Assembly: GCA_025800385.1 (NCBI GenBank)
Contig: JAOXRS010000173.1
Location: forward strand, 161,350-225,349
Origin: Candidatus Albibeggiatoa sp. nov. NOAA
Lineage (GTDB): Bacteria; Pseudomonadota; Gammaproteobacteria; Beggiatoales; Beggiatoaceae
Direction: 5' to 3'
Length of the DNA stretch: 64,000 nt
Every line of letters starts with the position of its first letter. Position 1 is the stretch's first letter. Of this stretch, positions 53,966 through 63,426 are shown piece by piece. Made by a program: the position numbers and the translations under genes. Under the pieces are notes generated by a model. That model did no database searches and was not told where the DNA came from. It worked only from the letters and a program-made list of their open reading frames with translations.

Positions 53966-54765
53966 GATTGTGCTTCCTGCATTGTTTCACTGGCTTGGGC
54001 AAAACTGGGTGCAGCATTGTTAATAAATGCAAATTTACGCGCCACTTGTTCAGGTTGATAACCTAAGCCTTGAATTCGTTGCCCTAAAGACTGACCATTG
54101 ATTTGTTCTGCAGGTCCATAGCAGGCATAACAATCGCGTCCCATGCTTGGGCATATTGCACCACAGCCCGTTTGGGTCACGGGCCCCATGCAAGGTGCGC
54201 CTTTTGCCACCATCACACAAGTGTTGTGCATCCGTTTGCATTCTAAACAGACTTTATCCTGTTCTTGATAAGGAATCACACCGAATAATAAAGCACGAAT
54301 TGCAGATAATATTTGATAGGAATTAATCGGACAGCCCCAGATTTCTAAGTCCACCCGTACATGTTTGGCAATCGGTGTTGCAGTGGAGAGGCTTTCTATA
54401 AATTCGGGTTGGGCATACACACTTTTTGTCCATTCATTCACATCATTGATATTACGCAATGCTTGGATACCGCCAGAAGTGGCACACGCTCCAATTGTCA
54501 CAAGGAATTGACTATTTTTGCGTACCATATCGATACGTTCAGCTTCTTCAGAGGTAGAAACACTGCCTTCAATGAATGCAATATCAACAGGCTCTTCAGG
54601 ATTGATAGGCCCAGCTTCAACAAAGTGGATAATATCTAACATGTCGGACAAAGCAAGCAATTGTTGTCCAGCGTTGAGAAAGGCAAGTTGGCAACCATCA
54701 CAGGAGCTAAATTTATGCACTGCGATTTTAGGTTTGGAGTGAAAACGTTTAATGTCTAATAACAT
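53962..54765 (-). CDS. NiFe hydrogenase small subunit, group 3b-like (delta)
   Basis: 267 residues. Iron-sulfur ligands include SSCDGCQLAFLN (proximal cluster), GACATSGG and IWGCPIN, then a Cys-rich C-terminal region (CLECKRMHNTCVM, GCGAICPSMGRDCYACYG) for further 4Fe-4S clusters. No Tat signal peptide, so the enzyme is cytoplasmic. First gene of a two-gene unit. The beta and gamma subunits that link group 3b enzymes to NAD(P) are missing from the region upstream, which is non-coding up to 55042. Confidence 0.88.
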   Translation of the reverse strand: MLLDIKRFHSKPKIAVHKFSSCDGCQLAFLNAGQQLLALSDMLDIIHFVEAGPINPEEPVDIAFIEGSVSTSEEAERIDMVRKNSQFLVTIGACATSGGIQALRNINDVNEWTKSVYAQPEFIESLSTATPIAKHVRVDLEIWGCPINSYQILSAIRALLFGVIPYQEQDKVCLECKRMHNTCVMVAKGAPCMGPVTQTGCGAICPSMGRDCYACYGPAEQINGQSLGQRIQGLGYQPEQVARKFAFINNAAPSFAQASETMQEAQS

Positions 54766-55041
54766 AAGTCACCATCTCCTGCTTGGATATGTCAATATAT
54801 CATACCTCAAACTGCTCTAAAAATGCGTAACATAATAAATATTAATACTGATATTAATTCTGTTAGATCATAAATTTTCACCTTAGAAAAACTGTTTGAC
54901 ATGATGCTAATGATTAGTTTATTTTATGTGCAACGCAGATGATATAAATCTGTTCAATTACTATAAGAATTCTAAAACACTCAAGTCGTCGTTGTATTGC
55001 TTGAGTACTACTAAAAACAATCCTATCAAGGGGGATGATTC

Positions 55042-55557
55042 ATGCGTTTAACTAAACTTATCGGTGTAACTGGTCTTGTATTAGGTTTAGGCTTTTCTGG
55101 TAGCGTATTTGCTGGTGATGCAAACGCGACTGCTGACGAAGTGAAAGCAAAAGTACAAGAAGCAGCTGCAGCTTTACAATCAGGTGACTTATCTGATTTC
55201 AACACCGATGGTAAATGGAATCCAGAAAACAAATGGGTTTGGAAAGACACATACGTTTTCGTTTACGATTGCGACGCTGACAAAGCTTTAGCTCACCCAA
55301 CTTTAGCGGTTGAAGGCAAAACAATCATGGGTATTAAAGACAAAGCGGGTAAAGAATTATTCGTTGCGTTATGCGAAGCTGGCAAACAAGCAAACGGCGG
55401 TTGGGTATCTTACATGTGGCCTAAGAAAGGCGAAACTGATCCATCTCAAAAAGTTTCTTACGCTTTACAAGTAGAAGGTCAATCTTTCCAAGTTAGCTCT
55501 GGCATTTACAGCGATGACGCTAACGTTGAAGAATTAAATGCTGCATTAGCTAAGTAA
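55042..55557 (+). CDS. Periplasmic single-Cache-domain protein
   Basis: 171 residues. Signal peptide cut after SVFA (about 24). A single Cache domain: ENKWVWKDTYVFVYDCDADKALAHP with the following TIMGIKDKAGKELF, and GGWVSYMWPKKGETDPSQKVSY. Cache domains bind small ligands such as carboxylates or amino acids, usually as sensor parts of chemoreceptors or kinases; here it stands alone as a soluble protein. Its codon usage (uniform preferred codons) suggests high expression. AAGGGGG ribosome site; hairpin after the gene. Confidence 0.82.
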   Translation: MRLTKLIGVTGLVLGLGFSGSVFAGDANATADEVKAKVQEAAAALQSGDLSDFNTDGKWNPENKWVWKDTYVFVYDCDADKALAHPTLAVEGKTIMGIKDKAGKELFVALCEAGKQANGGWVSYMWPKKGETDPSQKVSYALQVEGQSFQVSSGIYSDDANVEELNAALAK

Positions 55558-55565
55558 TAGCTTCT

Positions 55566-55597
55566 TGGACTGGTATCTAACGCCAGTCCATTTATAT
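55566..55597 (+). terminator. Terminator-like hairpin after the Cache gene
   Basis: Perfect eight-base stem TGGACTGG (55566-55573) and CCAGTCCA (55583-55590) with a nine-base loop, followed by a weak TTTATAT tract. Confidence 0.6.
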
Positions 55598-56094
55598 AGA
55601 CTCTGACTCTGTTCCCATCTCATCTTTTTAATATCTATAACCCCCCTCTTCTGATAAATCTTAATAATTAATCCAACTAAGTACACCGATTCATATTCTT
55701 CATAATTAACTTTGTCTCTTTAGTTTTTTTGCCTATTGATGCAATTCTCTATATATCGTTTATCTATTAAAGCGATATCTGTCTCTGTTCTTATTTTAAT
55801 GGATAGGTTTATTTCTTTTTTGAGCTGCAGTGGTTCTATTAATGGCCATTCTTTATTACTTCAACTATTTGTATACCCTACTTTGTTGTTAAATTTATAT
55901 TAACTTTAAATTACAGTATAAAGAATATGTTTTTAATATATTGATAATATTAGCACGGTATTTTTTGTATATTAAAATATTATTTGTTTAAATAATTTTA
56001 ACTTTTTTTATGGAAATATTTTATTTGTGATCTATACTATTATTTTCGGTATAAACTTTACTACCCCTGTTATATAAGGGTAAGAGGCATATTT
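55598..56094. other. AT-rich gene-free region
   Basis: About 500 bases before the LamG gene. A 54-codon frame at 55739-55903 has no ribosome site and an unlikely composition. No other structure was recognised. Confidence 0.4.
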
Positions 56095-57195
56095 ATGTTG
56101 ATTAAAAACAACTGCTCTAACTTATTCGTTAAACATAAGAAGATCGTAGCAAGTAGTATTTTATCGATTCCATTAGTATTGAGTGCAAATGCTTTTGCTG
56201 AAAATGTTGATACTTGCAGTCAAGGGGCGCAAACAGGTTTAGTGGCTTGTTATAGCTTTGAAGATAATGCAAATGATGGTTCAGTAAATGAGAATCATGG
56301 AGTTGAGCATGGTGACGTTGAATATGTAGTAGGGCAGGTAAACAAAGCTATTAAACTTGATGGCATTGGTGATTACATCAGAGTCGTTGACCCTCAACAA
56401 AAGTTTGATACACAATATACTATTACAGGATGGGTATCTACAGAAGGAAGTGGGCAAGCCATTCTGTCCAAGTATTCTTGGAAAGCTCATAATAACTTAG
56501 GGTTCAGTTTATCATCTATTGATAATACAGTTTTTACTGCAGCAGTATTTAATGAACGTTGGGTAGAGTCGAAGTACCCTAGTTATAAGATTCCTAGTAA
56601 CACGTTTAAATACATATCTGCTGTATATAATGAGGGGCATATACAATTGTATATCGATGGTATATCTGTTAGCGAATCCACACTCCAAAAAACAGCAACG
56701 TTAAACAATGGCTATGACATATTAATTGGCAATTTTTTCCAAAACTATGGATCAGCTATAGCAAGTATAGATGGTTTCGCAGGCTTAATTGATGAGCTTC
56801 GTATTTACAACCGTGCACTTTCAGAAGCCGAAATTAAAGAGTTATATGGTGTAACTGCTGATAGTGGTAATTACGATGATCCGTTAAGTGTAGATATTGC
56901 AGGATTTGCTGGCCAGTTTGATGCTCAATCCCAGTCAACTGTTTTAACGTGGGAAGCGTTATCAGCACACTTAGGCTTCTATGTATTTAGAGCAGAGTTA
57001 CAAGATGGCAAATATACCAATGTAACTAGACTCAACAATACACTATATTCTAATCAAGGGGCGAGCGATGAGTATACCTTTATTGACGATACTGCTGTTG
57101 CAGGAAAAGTATACCACTACGGCTTAGAGTCCATTGATTTTGCTGGTGAAGTGACTCAGCACATGGAAGACATTATTGCTATTGAAGCGAAGTAA
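56095..57195 (+). CDS. Secreted LamG/concanavalin-like domain protein
   Basis: 366 residues. A long N-terminus with a hydrophobic signal ends ANAFA (about residue 35). A LamG-type jelly roll follows (about 45-255): GLVACYSFEDNANDGSVNENHG, VGQVNKAIKLDGIGDYIRV, and the closing FAGLIDELRIYNRALSEAEIKELY. The C-terminal 95 residues look like a fibronectin-III-like domain (STVLTWEALS; YHYGLESIDFAGEV). It probably binds a surface polysaccharide or matrix. No catalytic motif. Confidence 0.82.
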   Translation: MLIKNNCSNLFVKHKKIVASSILSIPLVLSANAFAENVDTCSQGAQTGLVACYSFEDNANDGSVNENHGVEHGDVEYVVGQVNKAIKLDGIGDYIRVVDPQQKFDTQYTITGWVSTEGSGQAILSKYSWKAHNNLGFSLSSIDNTVFTAAVFNERWVESKYPSYKIPSNTFKYISAVYNEGHIQLYIDGISVSESTLQKTATLNNGYDILIGNFFQNYGSAIASIDGFAGLIDELRIYNRALSEAEIKELYGVTADSGNYDDPLSVDIAGFAGQFDAQSQSTVLTWEALSAHLGFYVFRAELQDGKYTNVTRLNNTLYSNQGASDEYTFIDDTAVAGKVYHYGLESIDFAGEVTQHMEDIIAIEAK

Positions 57196-57296
57196 TGTAA
57201 TTTTATATGCAAGCATCTCTCATATCTTAAGAGTGCTTGCACTTTTCATTCAAGGGTTATTTTTAGGAAAATGGAGTATAAAATATGCTAATTGAA

Positions 57297-57665
57297 TTAC
57301 ATTTGTTCTAAACTTGCGCGAACATCTTCTTGCTGTGATTTCAAAATATCAGGAATCCATGTGATTTCTAAATATTGATTGGTTTTCTGATTTTCCACAT
57401 TAAAATGCTCAACCCACCACACACCACTAATTTGAGTTTCCCAAATATGGCTAACACCTAAACTATTTAATTCTGCTTTGATTTCTCCTTGTCCTAGTCG
57501 TTCACGCAAGGCCTGTTCATCATCAGGAGAAAATGGCAAGCTGTTTAAATCAATGCAAGTTGGCTCATTTTGTTCTAATAATTTTTGCAAGGCGTGCTTT
57601 ATTTCAACTAATAATGGTGAAACATTGCCAGTTATGTGTTCTGGGTGTATAGGAATACTTGCCAT
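57297..57665 (-). CDS. HupH C-terminal-domain hydrogenase accessory protein
   Basis: 122 residues matching from memory the C-terminal conserved region of HupH: SPLLVEIKHALQKLLEQ, IDLNSLPFSPDDEQAL, LGQGEIKAELNSLG, and GVWWVEHFNVENQ...EITWIPDILKSQQEDV. HupH-type proteins assist hydrogenase assembly. The N-terminal half of full-length HupH is missing, so it is a one-domain form. Its nearness (2.5 kb) to the hydrogenase genes supports the assignment. Confidence 0.75.
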   Translation of the reverse strand: MASIPIHPEHITGNVSPLLVEIKHALQKLLEQNEPTCIDLNSLPFSPDDEQALRERLGQGEIKAELNSLGVSHIWETQISGVWWVEHFNVENQKTNQYLEITWIPDILKSQQEDVRASLEQM

Positions 57666-57777
57666 ATCAATTTAGAACCTGATTTTTATATGTGAATATC
57701 AGTTTAAGCTAATATTTAAAAATTTGGAACAGCAAGTAAGTCATACATCACAATACTGCCCCAACAATAAACAAGTG

Positions 57778-59037
57778 TCATATTTGATAGGCTGCTTTAA
57801 CTTCTTGTGCAATGATCTCAATACCCTGTTTAACTTGTTGTTCAGGTTGGGCATAGTTAAATCGAATACATTGCTGTTTATGTGCCCACTCCTCTTGTTC
57901 TAATCCAGGGAAAAAGTATTCTCCTGGTACAATGATTACGCCTCGCTGTTTTAAACGTTCATATAATGTCATGGTTGCAACAGGCAAATCTTTAAACCAA
58001 AGCCATAAGAAAAATGCCCCTTCAGGTTTATGCATATACAGAGGATAATCTTTAAAAGCAGCTTGAAACCATTGCACAGCTTGTTGGGCTTTGTATTGGT
58101 AAAAAGGTTGAATGACTTCTCGACTTATTTGCAAGATTTTTCCGCTACGCATCATATCTGTCGCTAAAATTGCTCCCATCGTATTTGGTGCTAAACTCAT
58201 AACGGCATTCATACTGGCTAAAGCTCGAGTAACTTTTTCATGTGCGATGACAATACCCGTTCTTGCCCCCGGTAAACCTAACTTTGATAAACTCAGACAC
58301 AAAATAATATGCTCATCCCACATTGGTTCAGCATCGGTAAAAATGATATTTGGAAATGGTGAGCCATATGCTCCATCAATAATAAAAGGAATATGATGTT
58401 TTTTCGCTAACTGACTTAACGTGTGCATTTCATCATCGGTCAGTACATTCGCAGTTGGGTTGGTTGGGCGAGATACACAAATGGCATTAATGTTGTCATC
58501 AATATGTAGTGCATCAAAATCAACTCGATATTTAAACATTTGTTGGTCAAAAAATTCAAATTGCGGCTTATTACCGACAAACAACTTTTCGCCAATACTT
58601 AAGTCGGTATAACCAATATATTCAGGTGCAAGCGGCAATAAAATCTTCTTCTGTTGACCATCTTCAAATTGACCTGCTAATAAATTAAACAAACAAAAGA
58701 AGGCGGTTTGACTACCATTGGTTAATGCAATATTTTCAGGTTTGAGCTGCCAGCCATACGTTTGATGCAATAAATCAATCAGAGCTTGAATAAAGGCTTG
58801 TGAACCCTGTGGCGCATCATAATCACCAATCATGCGTTCAAAACGATTACCATCTGCCAGTAAATTTTCAGTATGTTGACGAAATAATGTTTGTATTTCA
58901 GGAATATGTGCGGGATTACCTCCACCGAGCATTAACATGGGTTCATCACTGGACAATGCAACGCTAATATCGTCCATTAATTGCAAAATACCTGAGTGAC
59001 TAGTGAATTTTTGACCAAATTGAGAGAATTGCATCAT
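57778..59037 (-). CDS. avtA: Valine-pyruvate aminotransferase
   Basis: Pyridoxal-phosphate enzyme of fold type I that converts alanine and 2-oxoisovalerate to pyruvate and valine. 419 residues following E. coli AvtA throughout: [79 protein letters not shown] (PLP-binding Lys) and [17 protein letters not shown]. Single gene, divergent from rph. Confidence 0.95.
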   Translation of the reverse strand: MMQFSQFGQKFTSHSGILQLMDDISVALSSDEPMLMLGGGNPAHIPEIQTLFRQHTENLLADGNRFERMIGDYDAPQGSQAFIQALIDLLHQTYGWQLKPENIALTNGSQTAFFCLFNLLAGQFEDGQQKKILLPLAPEYIGYTDLSIGEKLFVGNKPQFEFFDQQMFKYRVDFDALHIDDNINAICVSRPTNPTANVLTDDEMHTLSQLAKKHHIPFIIDGAYGSPFPNIIFTDAEPMWDEHIILCLSLSKLGLPGARTGIVIAHEKVTRALASMNAVMSLAPNTMGAILATDMMRSGKILQISREVIQPFYQYKAQQAVQWFQAAFKDYPLYMHKPEGAFFLWLWFKDLPVATMTLYERLKQRGVIIVPGEYFFPGLEQEEWAHKQQCIRFNYAQPEQQVKQGIEIIAQEVKAAYQI

Positions 59038-59159
59038 AAGCGTTTTAGTTAAGCAAGATTTGACAGTATCACCAGTATAACACCCGCATCGCCGTTAAAT
59101 AATCTTAACCAAATGAACCGACGTGTTATAATTTTTTTATTTGACGAAAAGGATCAGCC

Positions 59160-59873
59160 ATGCGCCCAAGCGGTCGTTCTCCAAATCAATTGCGCGATGT
59201 CAAAATCACTCGCCACTATACACGTTACGCAGAAGGCTCTGTCTTGGTTGAGTTTGGCCATACTAAAGTACTATGCAATGTGACTGCTGAAGATCGAGTC
59301 CCCCGATTTTTAAAAGGCAGTAATAGTGGTTGGGTAACAGCTGAATATGGCATGTTACCTCGTTCAACACATAACAGAATGCAGCGTGAAGCTTATCAAG
59401 GTCGTCAAGGTGGTCGGACTTTAGAAGTGCAACGTCTGATTGGCCGTTCATTGCGTGCGGTGGTAGATTTAACTGCTTTGGGAGAACGGACTTTAACCGC
59501 GGATTGTGATGTGATTCAAGCCGATGGTGGGACACGCACTGCTGCAATTACAGGTAGTTATGTGGCTTTGGTTGATGCCATTAATCACTTGATGAACAAA
59601 GGCGTACTAAAAAAGAACCCTATCCACGGAGCAGTGGCCGCAGTCTCTGTAGGTATTTATCAGGGCACACCTATTCTTGATCTTGATTATAGTGAAGATT
59701 CTGAAGCTGAAACTGACATGAATATTGTCCTTAATGACGCTGGTGCATTTATTGAGATTCAGGGAACAGCTGAAGGTCATGCTTTCCGTGAAGATGAGTT
59801 ACAAACCATGTTAGGCCTTGCAAGAGGCGGTATTCAAGACTTGTTTACTAAACAGCAACAAGCATTAGCCTAA
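59160..59873 (+). CDS. rph: Ribonuclease PH
   Basis: Phosphorolytic 3'-5' exoribonuclease that trims tRNA 3' ends. 237 residues: [106 protein letters not shown] (metal-binding Asp) and GTAEGHAF. Full-length. Its end overlaps by 9 bases the end of the convergent small membrane protein gene. Confidence 0.97.
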   Translation: MRPSGRSPNQLRDVKITRHYTRYAEGSVLVEFGHTKVLCNVTAEDRVPRFLKGSNSGWVTAEYGMLPRSTHNRMQREAYQGRQGGRTLEVQRLIGRSLRAVVDLTALGERTLTADCDVIQADGGTRTAAITGSYVALVDAINHLMNKGVLKKNPIHGAVAAVSVGIYQGTPILDLDYSEDSEAETDMNIVLNDAGAFIEIQGTAEGHAFREDELQTMLGLARGGIQDLFTKQQQALA

Positions 59874-60086
59874 ATTTTCTTCCATTTGATGTTGTTTAAG
59901 TACGGCTTGCAGTGACACTACGGTATACATAATGCCCGTTACTGCGCCGATAAATGTAGCATAAGACATGATAATGCCGACATCACCATAAAAATAAAGA
60001 TCAAATAATCCACCAATAATTGCGCCAAATAATAAACCAACCCAACCTGCACAAATTTGCATAAATCCAAATAGTTTAGCTTTCAT
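59865..60086 (-). CDS. Small two-helix membrane protein
   Basis: 73 residues from the ATG at 60086, which has GAGGGT six bases before it; an ATG two codons earlier is too close to that site. Two hydrophobic helices (about 6-27 and 40-62): [21 protein letters not shown] and [19 protein letters not shown]. Family not recognised. Convergent with and overlapping the end of rph. Confidence 0.6.
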   Translation of the reverse strand: MKAKLFGFMQICAGWVGLLFGAIIGGLFDLYFYGDVGIIMSYATFIGAVTGIMYTVVSLQAVLKQHQMEENLG

Positions 60087-60459
60087 AACCATACCCTCTT
60101 TAAGTTAATCTTTTTTAGCCTGTGTGTTGAAAATATGCAATGATGATTCCGATTTTTAAATACTGAATAGCTTTAATATCATATTGTTAAAACGGATATT
60201 TTGGGGAATTTATTTATACTATAAAAATCAATATTAACTTATGTAAAGCTTAAAACTATATTTTAGGCTAATTTCATCATAATAGTTAAGTGAGTCAAAG
60301 CCTATAAATAAACAATGCAACTATTTGATATATAAATAATAAGGTTTTTTAAATCGATTATGTTTCCTATTATTTTTGAACTATTAAGAGGTGTGCTTAT
60401 TTAAGTTTTAAGCTTTAAAAAAATATTTCACATTAACTGGATTAAATAACTCATTTTTC
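60087..60459. other. Gene-free AT-rich stretch
   Basis: 373 bases between two minus-strand genes. No coding frame, repeat or convincing terminator was seen. Confidence 0.4.
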
Positions 60460-61341
60460 TTAGTGCCGAAGTTTACTAAGTTCTTGAACAATACTGTAAT
60501 CACCCGCAGTAACTGGGGCTAAGCAGAGTGCACCTAACGCTTGTAACATTGTTTGACCTTCAATCGATTTATGTATATTAAAGGCAGCTTGAGCAATTAC
60601 ATTTTGATATGGCTCACATAAGTGATTATTAAATACATAAGGTCCATGAGGAATGGGTTGAGAACGCCATAATATACGGAACTGATTGACATCAACTGCT
60701 CCACTCATTACCAGTCTGCTTAAATTACGTGCTGACACAAATGCAGCATCAAACTCTCTATTTGCAATGGCAAGTGTAGAAGTGTCATGACCACCACTAT
60801 AAATGACAGCATCAAAAAAATCATTTAGTTTGGCTACCTTCATGTGCTTGGTAAATAATACGCGTGGCACTAATACACCTGAGGTACTGCCTTGCTCAGT
60901 TAATAGTACAGTTTTATTTTGTAGAGATGCTATATCTTTATATGGAGAATCTGCATGAACAATGAGAATAGAATAATAAAAACTGCCTTCATCTTGAAAA
61001 GGGGGATTACTCGCATGGTAGTGTACAGCAAAAGGCTGAATAGAATCATTTAAACTTGCTGCAGTGACATAACTGAAAGCCCCTAATCTTGCAAAATGTA
61101 ACTCTCCTTGAATAAGCTCACTCACAATATCGCCATAGGAATGCAGAGCCTTCAGTTCAACAGATATATTGAGCTGCTGTGCAATCGCATTGGCTAGAGG
61201 TTGATAATTTTCAATTTCTAAAGATTTTTTATCTGAGGGTACAACGGAAAAGACTAATTTATCTGGTTGTAAACATTCCTCAGCTTGAACAGTGACGGTC
61301 ATTAGTAAGAAATTAGCGATTATAAATAGTGCTTTTATCAT
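60460..61341 (-). CDS. PhnD-like periplasmic substrate-binding protein
   Basis: 293 residues from the ATG at 61341, with AGAGGA five bases upstream; an earlier in-frame ATG adds 17 residues without a signal character. Signal peptide ends VQA (about 20). The fold pattern is that of PhnD/phosphite-phosphonate binding proteins: FSVVPSDKKSLEIENYQPLANAIAQQL, ELIQGELHFARLGAFSYVTA, LLTEQGSTSGVLVPRVL, SGGHDTSTLAIANREFDAAFVSA. No ABC permease or ATPase genes are adjacent, so it may instead act as a sensor partner. Confidence 0.82.
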   Translation of the reverse strand: MIKALFIIANFLLMTVTVQAEECLQPDKLVFSVVPSDKKSLEIENYQPLANAIAQQLNISVELKALHSYGDIVSELIQGELHFARLGAFSYVTAASLNDSIQPFAVHYHASNPPFQDEGSFYYSILIVHADSPYKDIASLQNKTVLLTEQGSTSGVLVPRVLFTKHMKVAKLNDFFDAVIYSGGHDTSTLAIANREFDAAFVSARNLSRLVMSGAVDVNQFRILWRSQPIPHGPYVFNNHLCEPYQNVIAQAAFNIHKSIEGQTMLQALGALCLAPVTAGDYSIVQELSKLRH

Positions 61342-61663
61342 AAATCCTCTCGCACAGTGAACATTTGCAGCGTTGATTTTCACAGGGTACAAAGCTGCTG
61401 TTTCATAAGTATTATGTATTAAATTTCTACGATATATTCATTTTACGCAAGACTTGAGCCGATATTCGTTACACATTCTGCATTAACTGACAATCTGGCA
61501 GTGGGCACTCATTATTGACCTCGCATGACTATATTAGCAATCTTTAATAAACAATGACTTACTTTGTATTCCTTATGATGGTATACAGTTTGCGTTATAG
61601 GGTTTTGGTCAGCTTTTATAAATTATTTCTTTCACTTTAAAACTTGAGGAGGAGGTGAGCATA
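61342..61663. other. Divergent intergenic region
   Basis: 322 bases between the PhnD-like gene and a secreted-protein gene. No clear promoter boxes or genes were recognised. Confidence 0.35.
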
Positions 61664-61963
61664 ATGAAAAAACTAATCCCTATGCTCGGTGTTGTATTGT
61701 GTTATGGGCTCTGTAGTCAAGCTTATGCTGGTGATATTACGTTTATTGCAGGTGAAAAGCCGTATGAACGCCCTGCTAATGCGCCAATGATTGTTGAGAC
61801 GGGTGCGAAAAAGCCAACCGCGTGGTATGACAATGCTGTTACAGGTATTACTACACCCTATCCTTATAGCTTGAGTTTCTTAGATAATCAAGGTAATTGG
61901 TATACACCATTTAACCATCCAGGCATGACAAGCGGTTACGACATCCGCAATTGGCATAAATAA
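61664..61963 (+). CDS. Small secreted protein of unknown family
   Basis: 99 residues from the ATG at 61664, nine or so bases after GGAGG; the GTG at 61655 overlaps that site. Signal peptide MKKLIPMLGVVLCYGLCSQAYA, cut near residue 22. The mature 77 residues are rich in Tyr, Pro and Asn (TTPYPYSLSFLDNQGNW; FNHPGMTSGYDIRN), with no cysteine. The very strong ribosome site and the strong terminator suggest high expression. It precedes the two Gly-Met repeat genes and may belong with them. Confidence 0.65.
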   Translation: MKKLIPMLGVVLCYGLCSQAYAGDITFIAGEKPYERPANAPMIVETGAKKPTAWYDNAVTGITTPYPYSLSFLDNQGNWYTPFNHPGMTSGYDIRNWHK

Positions 61964-62001
61964 CAATAATATCCATCCTCACTTGACTGCTGTTTTAGCA
62001 G

Positions 62002-62043
62002 AAGGCCAGAAAGCTTGGGGGCGAACTTTCTGGCCTTTTTTTT
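62002..62043 (+). terminator. Strong Rho-independent terminator
   Basis: Perfect twelve-base stem AAGGCCAGAAAG (62002-62013) with CTTTCTGGCCTT (62026-62037), twelve-base loop, followed by T residues to 62043. It ends the small secreted-protein transcript. Confidence 0.95.
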
Positions 62044-62368
62044 ATCCTATGATAAACGGTATATATGCACTGACAAGTTGACATAAAATATCATTAATAA
62101 ACTGCAATTGTATAAAGCCTTGTAATTAATGTTTTTTTTGAAATCAGTATAAAATTATACCATGTCAAAATGACAGAAATCTATTTTTATCATCAATGGA
62201 TTACTGTCTCAGTTCTATAAAAAAATCTTTTTCAAATCAATCATTAAATAAAAAAATACTGATAGTGGTACAGCGGTTGCGATAGGTATTAATGCGAATC
62301 GCTATCGCACATAAATAAAAACAAAAATAGACTCTTCGTGTTAAACCTTTTAAAGGATGGATAACAGC
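62044..62368. other. Leader region of the first Gly-Met repeat gene
   Basis: 325 AT-rich bases without genes. Just before the start codon CCTTTTAAAGG (62346-62356) is a small palindrome that includes the Shine-Dalgarno AAAGG. Confidence 0.4.
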
Positions 62369-63187
62369 ATGAATTTCAAAAAATCTGCTCGCCTCGCTGC
62401 TTTAATTAGTGCATTAGTTGCTGCCCCACAAATTGCTAATGCCTATGGTGGATACTACTATCCACAAGGAATGAGCGGTATGAGCGGCATGTATGGAATG
62501 CAGGGCATGCAAGGTATGTATGGCATGTATCCAATGAGTGGAATGCAAGGCATGTCTGGTATGTACGGCATGTATCCAATGAGTGGAATGCAAGGTATGT
62601 CAGGTATGTACGGCATGTACCCAATGAGCGGTATGTATGGCATGTACGGAATGCGCGGCATGAGTGGAATGCAAGGCATGTCTGGTATGTACGGCATGTA
62701 CCCAATGAGTGGTATGTACGGCATGGGTGGTATGTCTGGAATGAGCGGCATGTCAGGTATGTATGGCATGGGTGGTATGTCTGGAATGAGTGGCATGGCT
62801 GGTCATCGCATTAACACACCTCAAGGTTACTTTATCTTTTATCCTTATGGCATGAGCGGTATGTCTGGAATGAGTGGCATGTCAGGCATGAGCGGTATGT
62901 CTGGAATGAGTGGCATGTCAGGCATGGGCGGTATGTCTGGAATGAGTGGCATGTCGGGCATGGGCGGTATGTCTGGAATGAGTGGCATGTCAGGCATGGG
63001 CGGTATGTCTGGAATGAGTGGCATGTCAGGCATGGGCGGTATGTCTGGAATGAGTGGCATGTCAGGTATGGGCGGTATGTCTGGAATGAGTGGTATGTCT
63101 GGAATGAGTGGCATGTCAGGCATGGGCGGTATGTCTGGAATGGAAGGCATGAGCGGCATGGAAGGTATGTCTGCTGAAAAAGAATAA
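62369..63187 (+). CDS. Secreted Gly-Met-X repeat protein
   Basis: 272 residues from the ATG at 62369 (an ATG at 62357 lies inside the ribosome site). Signal peptide ends IANA (about 25). Almost all of the mature chain is built of triplets X-Gly-Met: first YGMYPMSGMQGMSGM-type units, a short break (HRINTPQGYFIFYPYG), then pure MSGMSGMGGMSG units, and an acidic end (EGMSAEKE). About one residue in three is Met, one in three Gly. No cysteine. I know no family for it; candidates are sulfur-globule envelope, surface matrix or copper(I) binding. A homologue begins 240 bases downstream. Confidence 0.85.
   Translation: MNFKKSARLAALISALVAAPQIANAYGGYYYPQGMSGMSGMYGMQGMQGMYGMYPMSGMQGMSGMYGMYPMSGMQGMSGMYGMYPMSGMYGMYGMRGMSGMQGMSGMYGMYPMSGMYGMGGMSGMSGMSGMYGMGGMSGMSGMAGHRINTPQGYFIFYPYGMSGMSGMSGMSGMSGMSGMSGMSGMGGMSGMSGMSGMGGMSGMSGMSGMGGMSGMSGMSGMGGMSGMSGMSGMGGMSGMSGMSGMSGMSGMGGMSGMEGMSGMEGMSAEKE
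62838..63150 (+). repeat. 36-bp coding tandem repeat (MSG/MGG triplets)
   Basis: The second half of the gene repeats a block of 36 bases that encodes MSGMSGMGGMSG, with few silent changes (TCA/TCG, GGC/GGT). The 36-base period equals that of the unrelated GVSR array at 14 kb. Confidence 0.9.
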
Positions 63188-63200
63188 GCATTAAGCTTGT

Positions 63201-63261
63201 AGGTGGGCAAGGATGCCTACCTTTAGACTATAAACTTAGGCGCAACACTACGTTTATAGTC
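63201..63261 (+). promoter_or_regulatory. Two adjacent strong hairpins between the Gly-Met genes
   Basis: AGGTGGGCA (63201-63209) with TGCCTACCT (63214-63222), four-base loop. GACTATAAAC (63226-63235) with GTTTATAGTC (63252-63261), perfect ten-base arms. Neither is followed by a T-run. They may protect or process the upstream message, or control read-through to the second gene. Confidence 0.6.
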
Positions 63262-63404
63262 TCCCTTCGCTGAGTGAGGGAATAGAGTTAACGGATACTT
63301 TAAGGAAAGTTGCAGCAAAGTACGGATGCTTTGTTTACAAGGAATGTTTCAGGAATGGATTTTAGAAGATGGACGTATGAAAACACACACTGTCAATCGA
63401 ATAA

Positions 63405-63422
63405 TTATCCTTAGGAGGATAA
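63405..63422 (+). promoter_or_regulatory. Hairpin that covers a ribosome-binding site
   Basis: TTATCCT (63405-63411), loop TAGG, AGGATAA (63416-63422). The Shine-Dalgarno AGGAGG (63413-63418) lies half in the loop and half in the stem, eight bases before the ATG at 63427. Confidence 0.6.
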
Positions 63423-63426
63423 CCCA

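Noticed and set aside
55739..55903. 54-codon frame MQFSIYRLSIK in AT-rich intergenic DNA
   Set aside because: No ribosome site; composition is that of AT-rich non-coding DNA.
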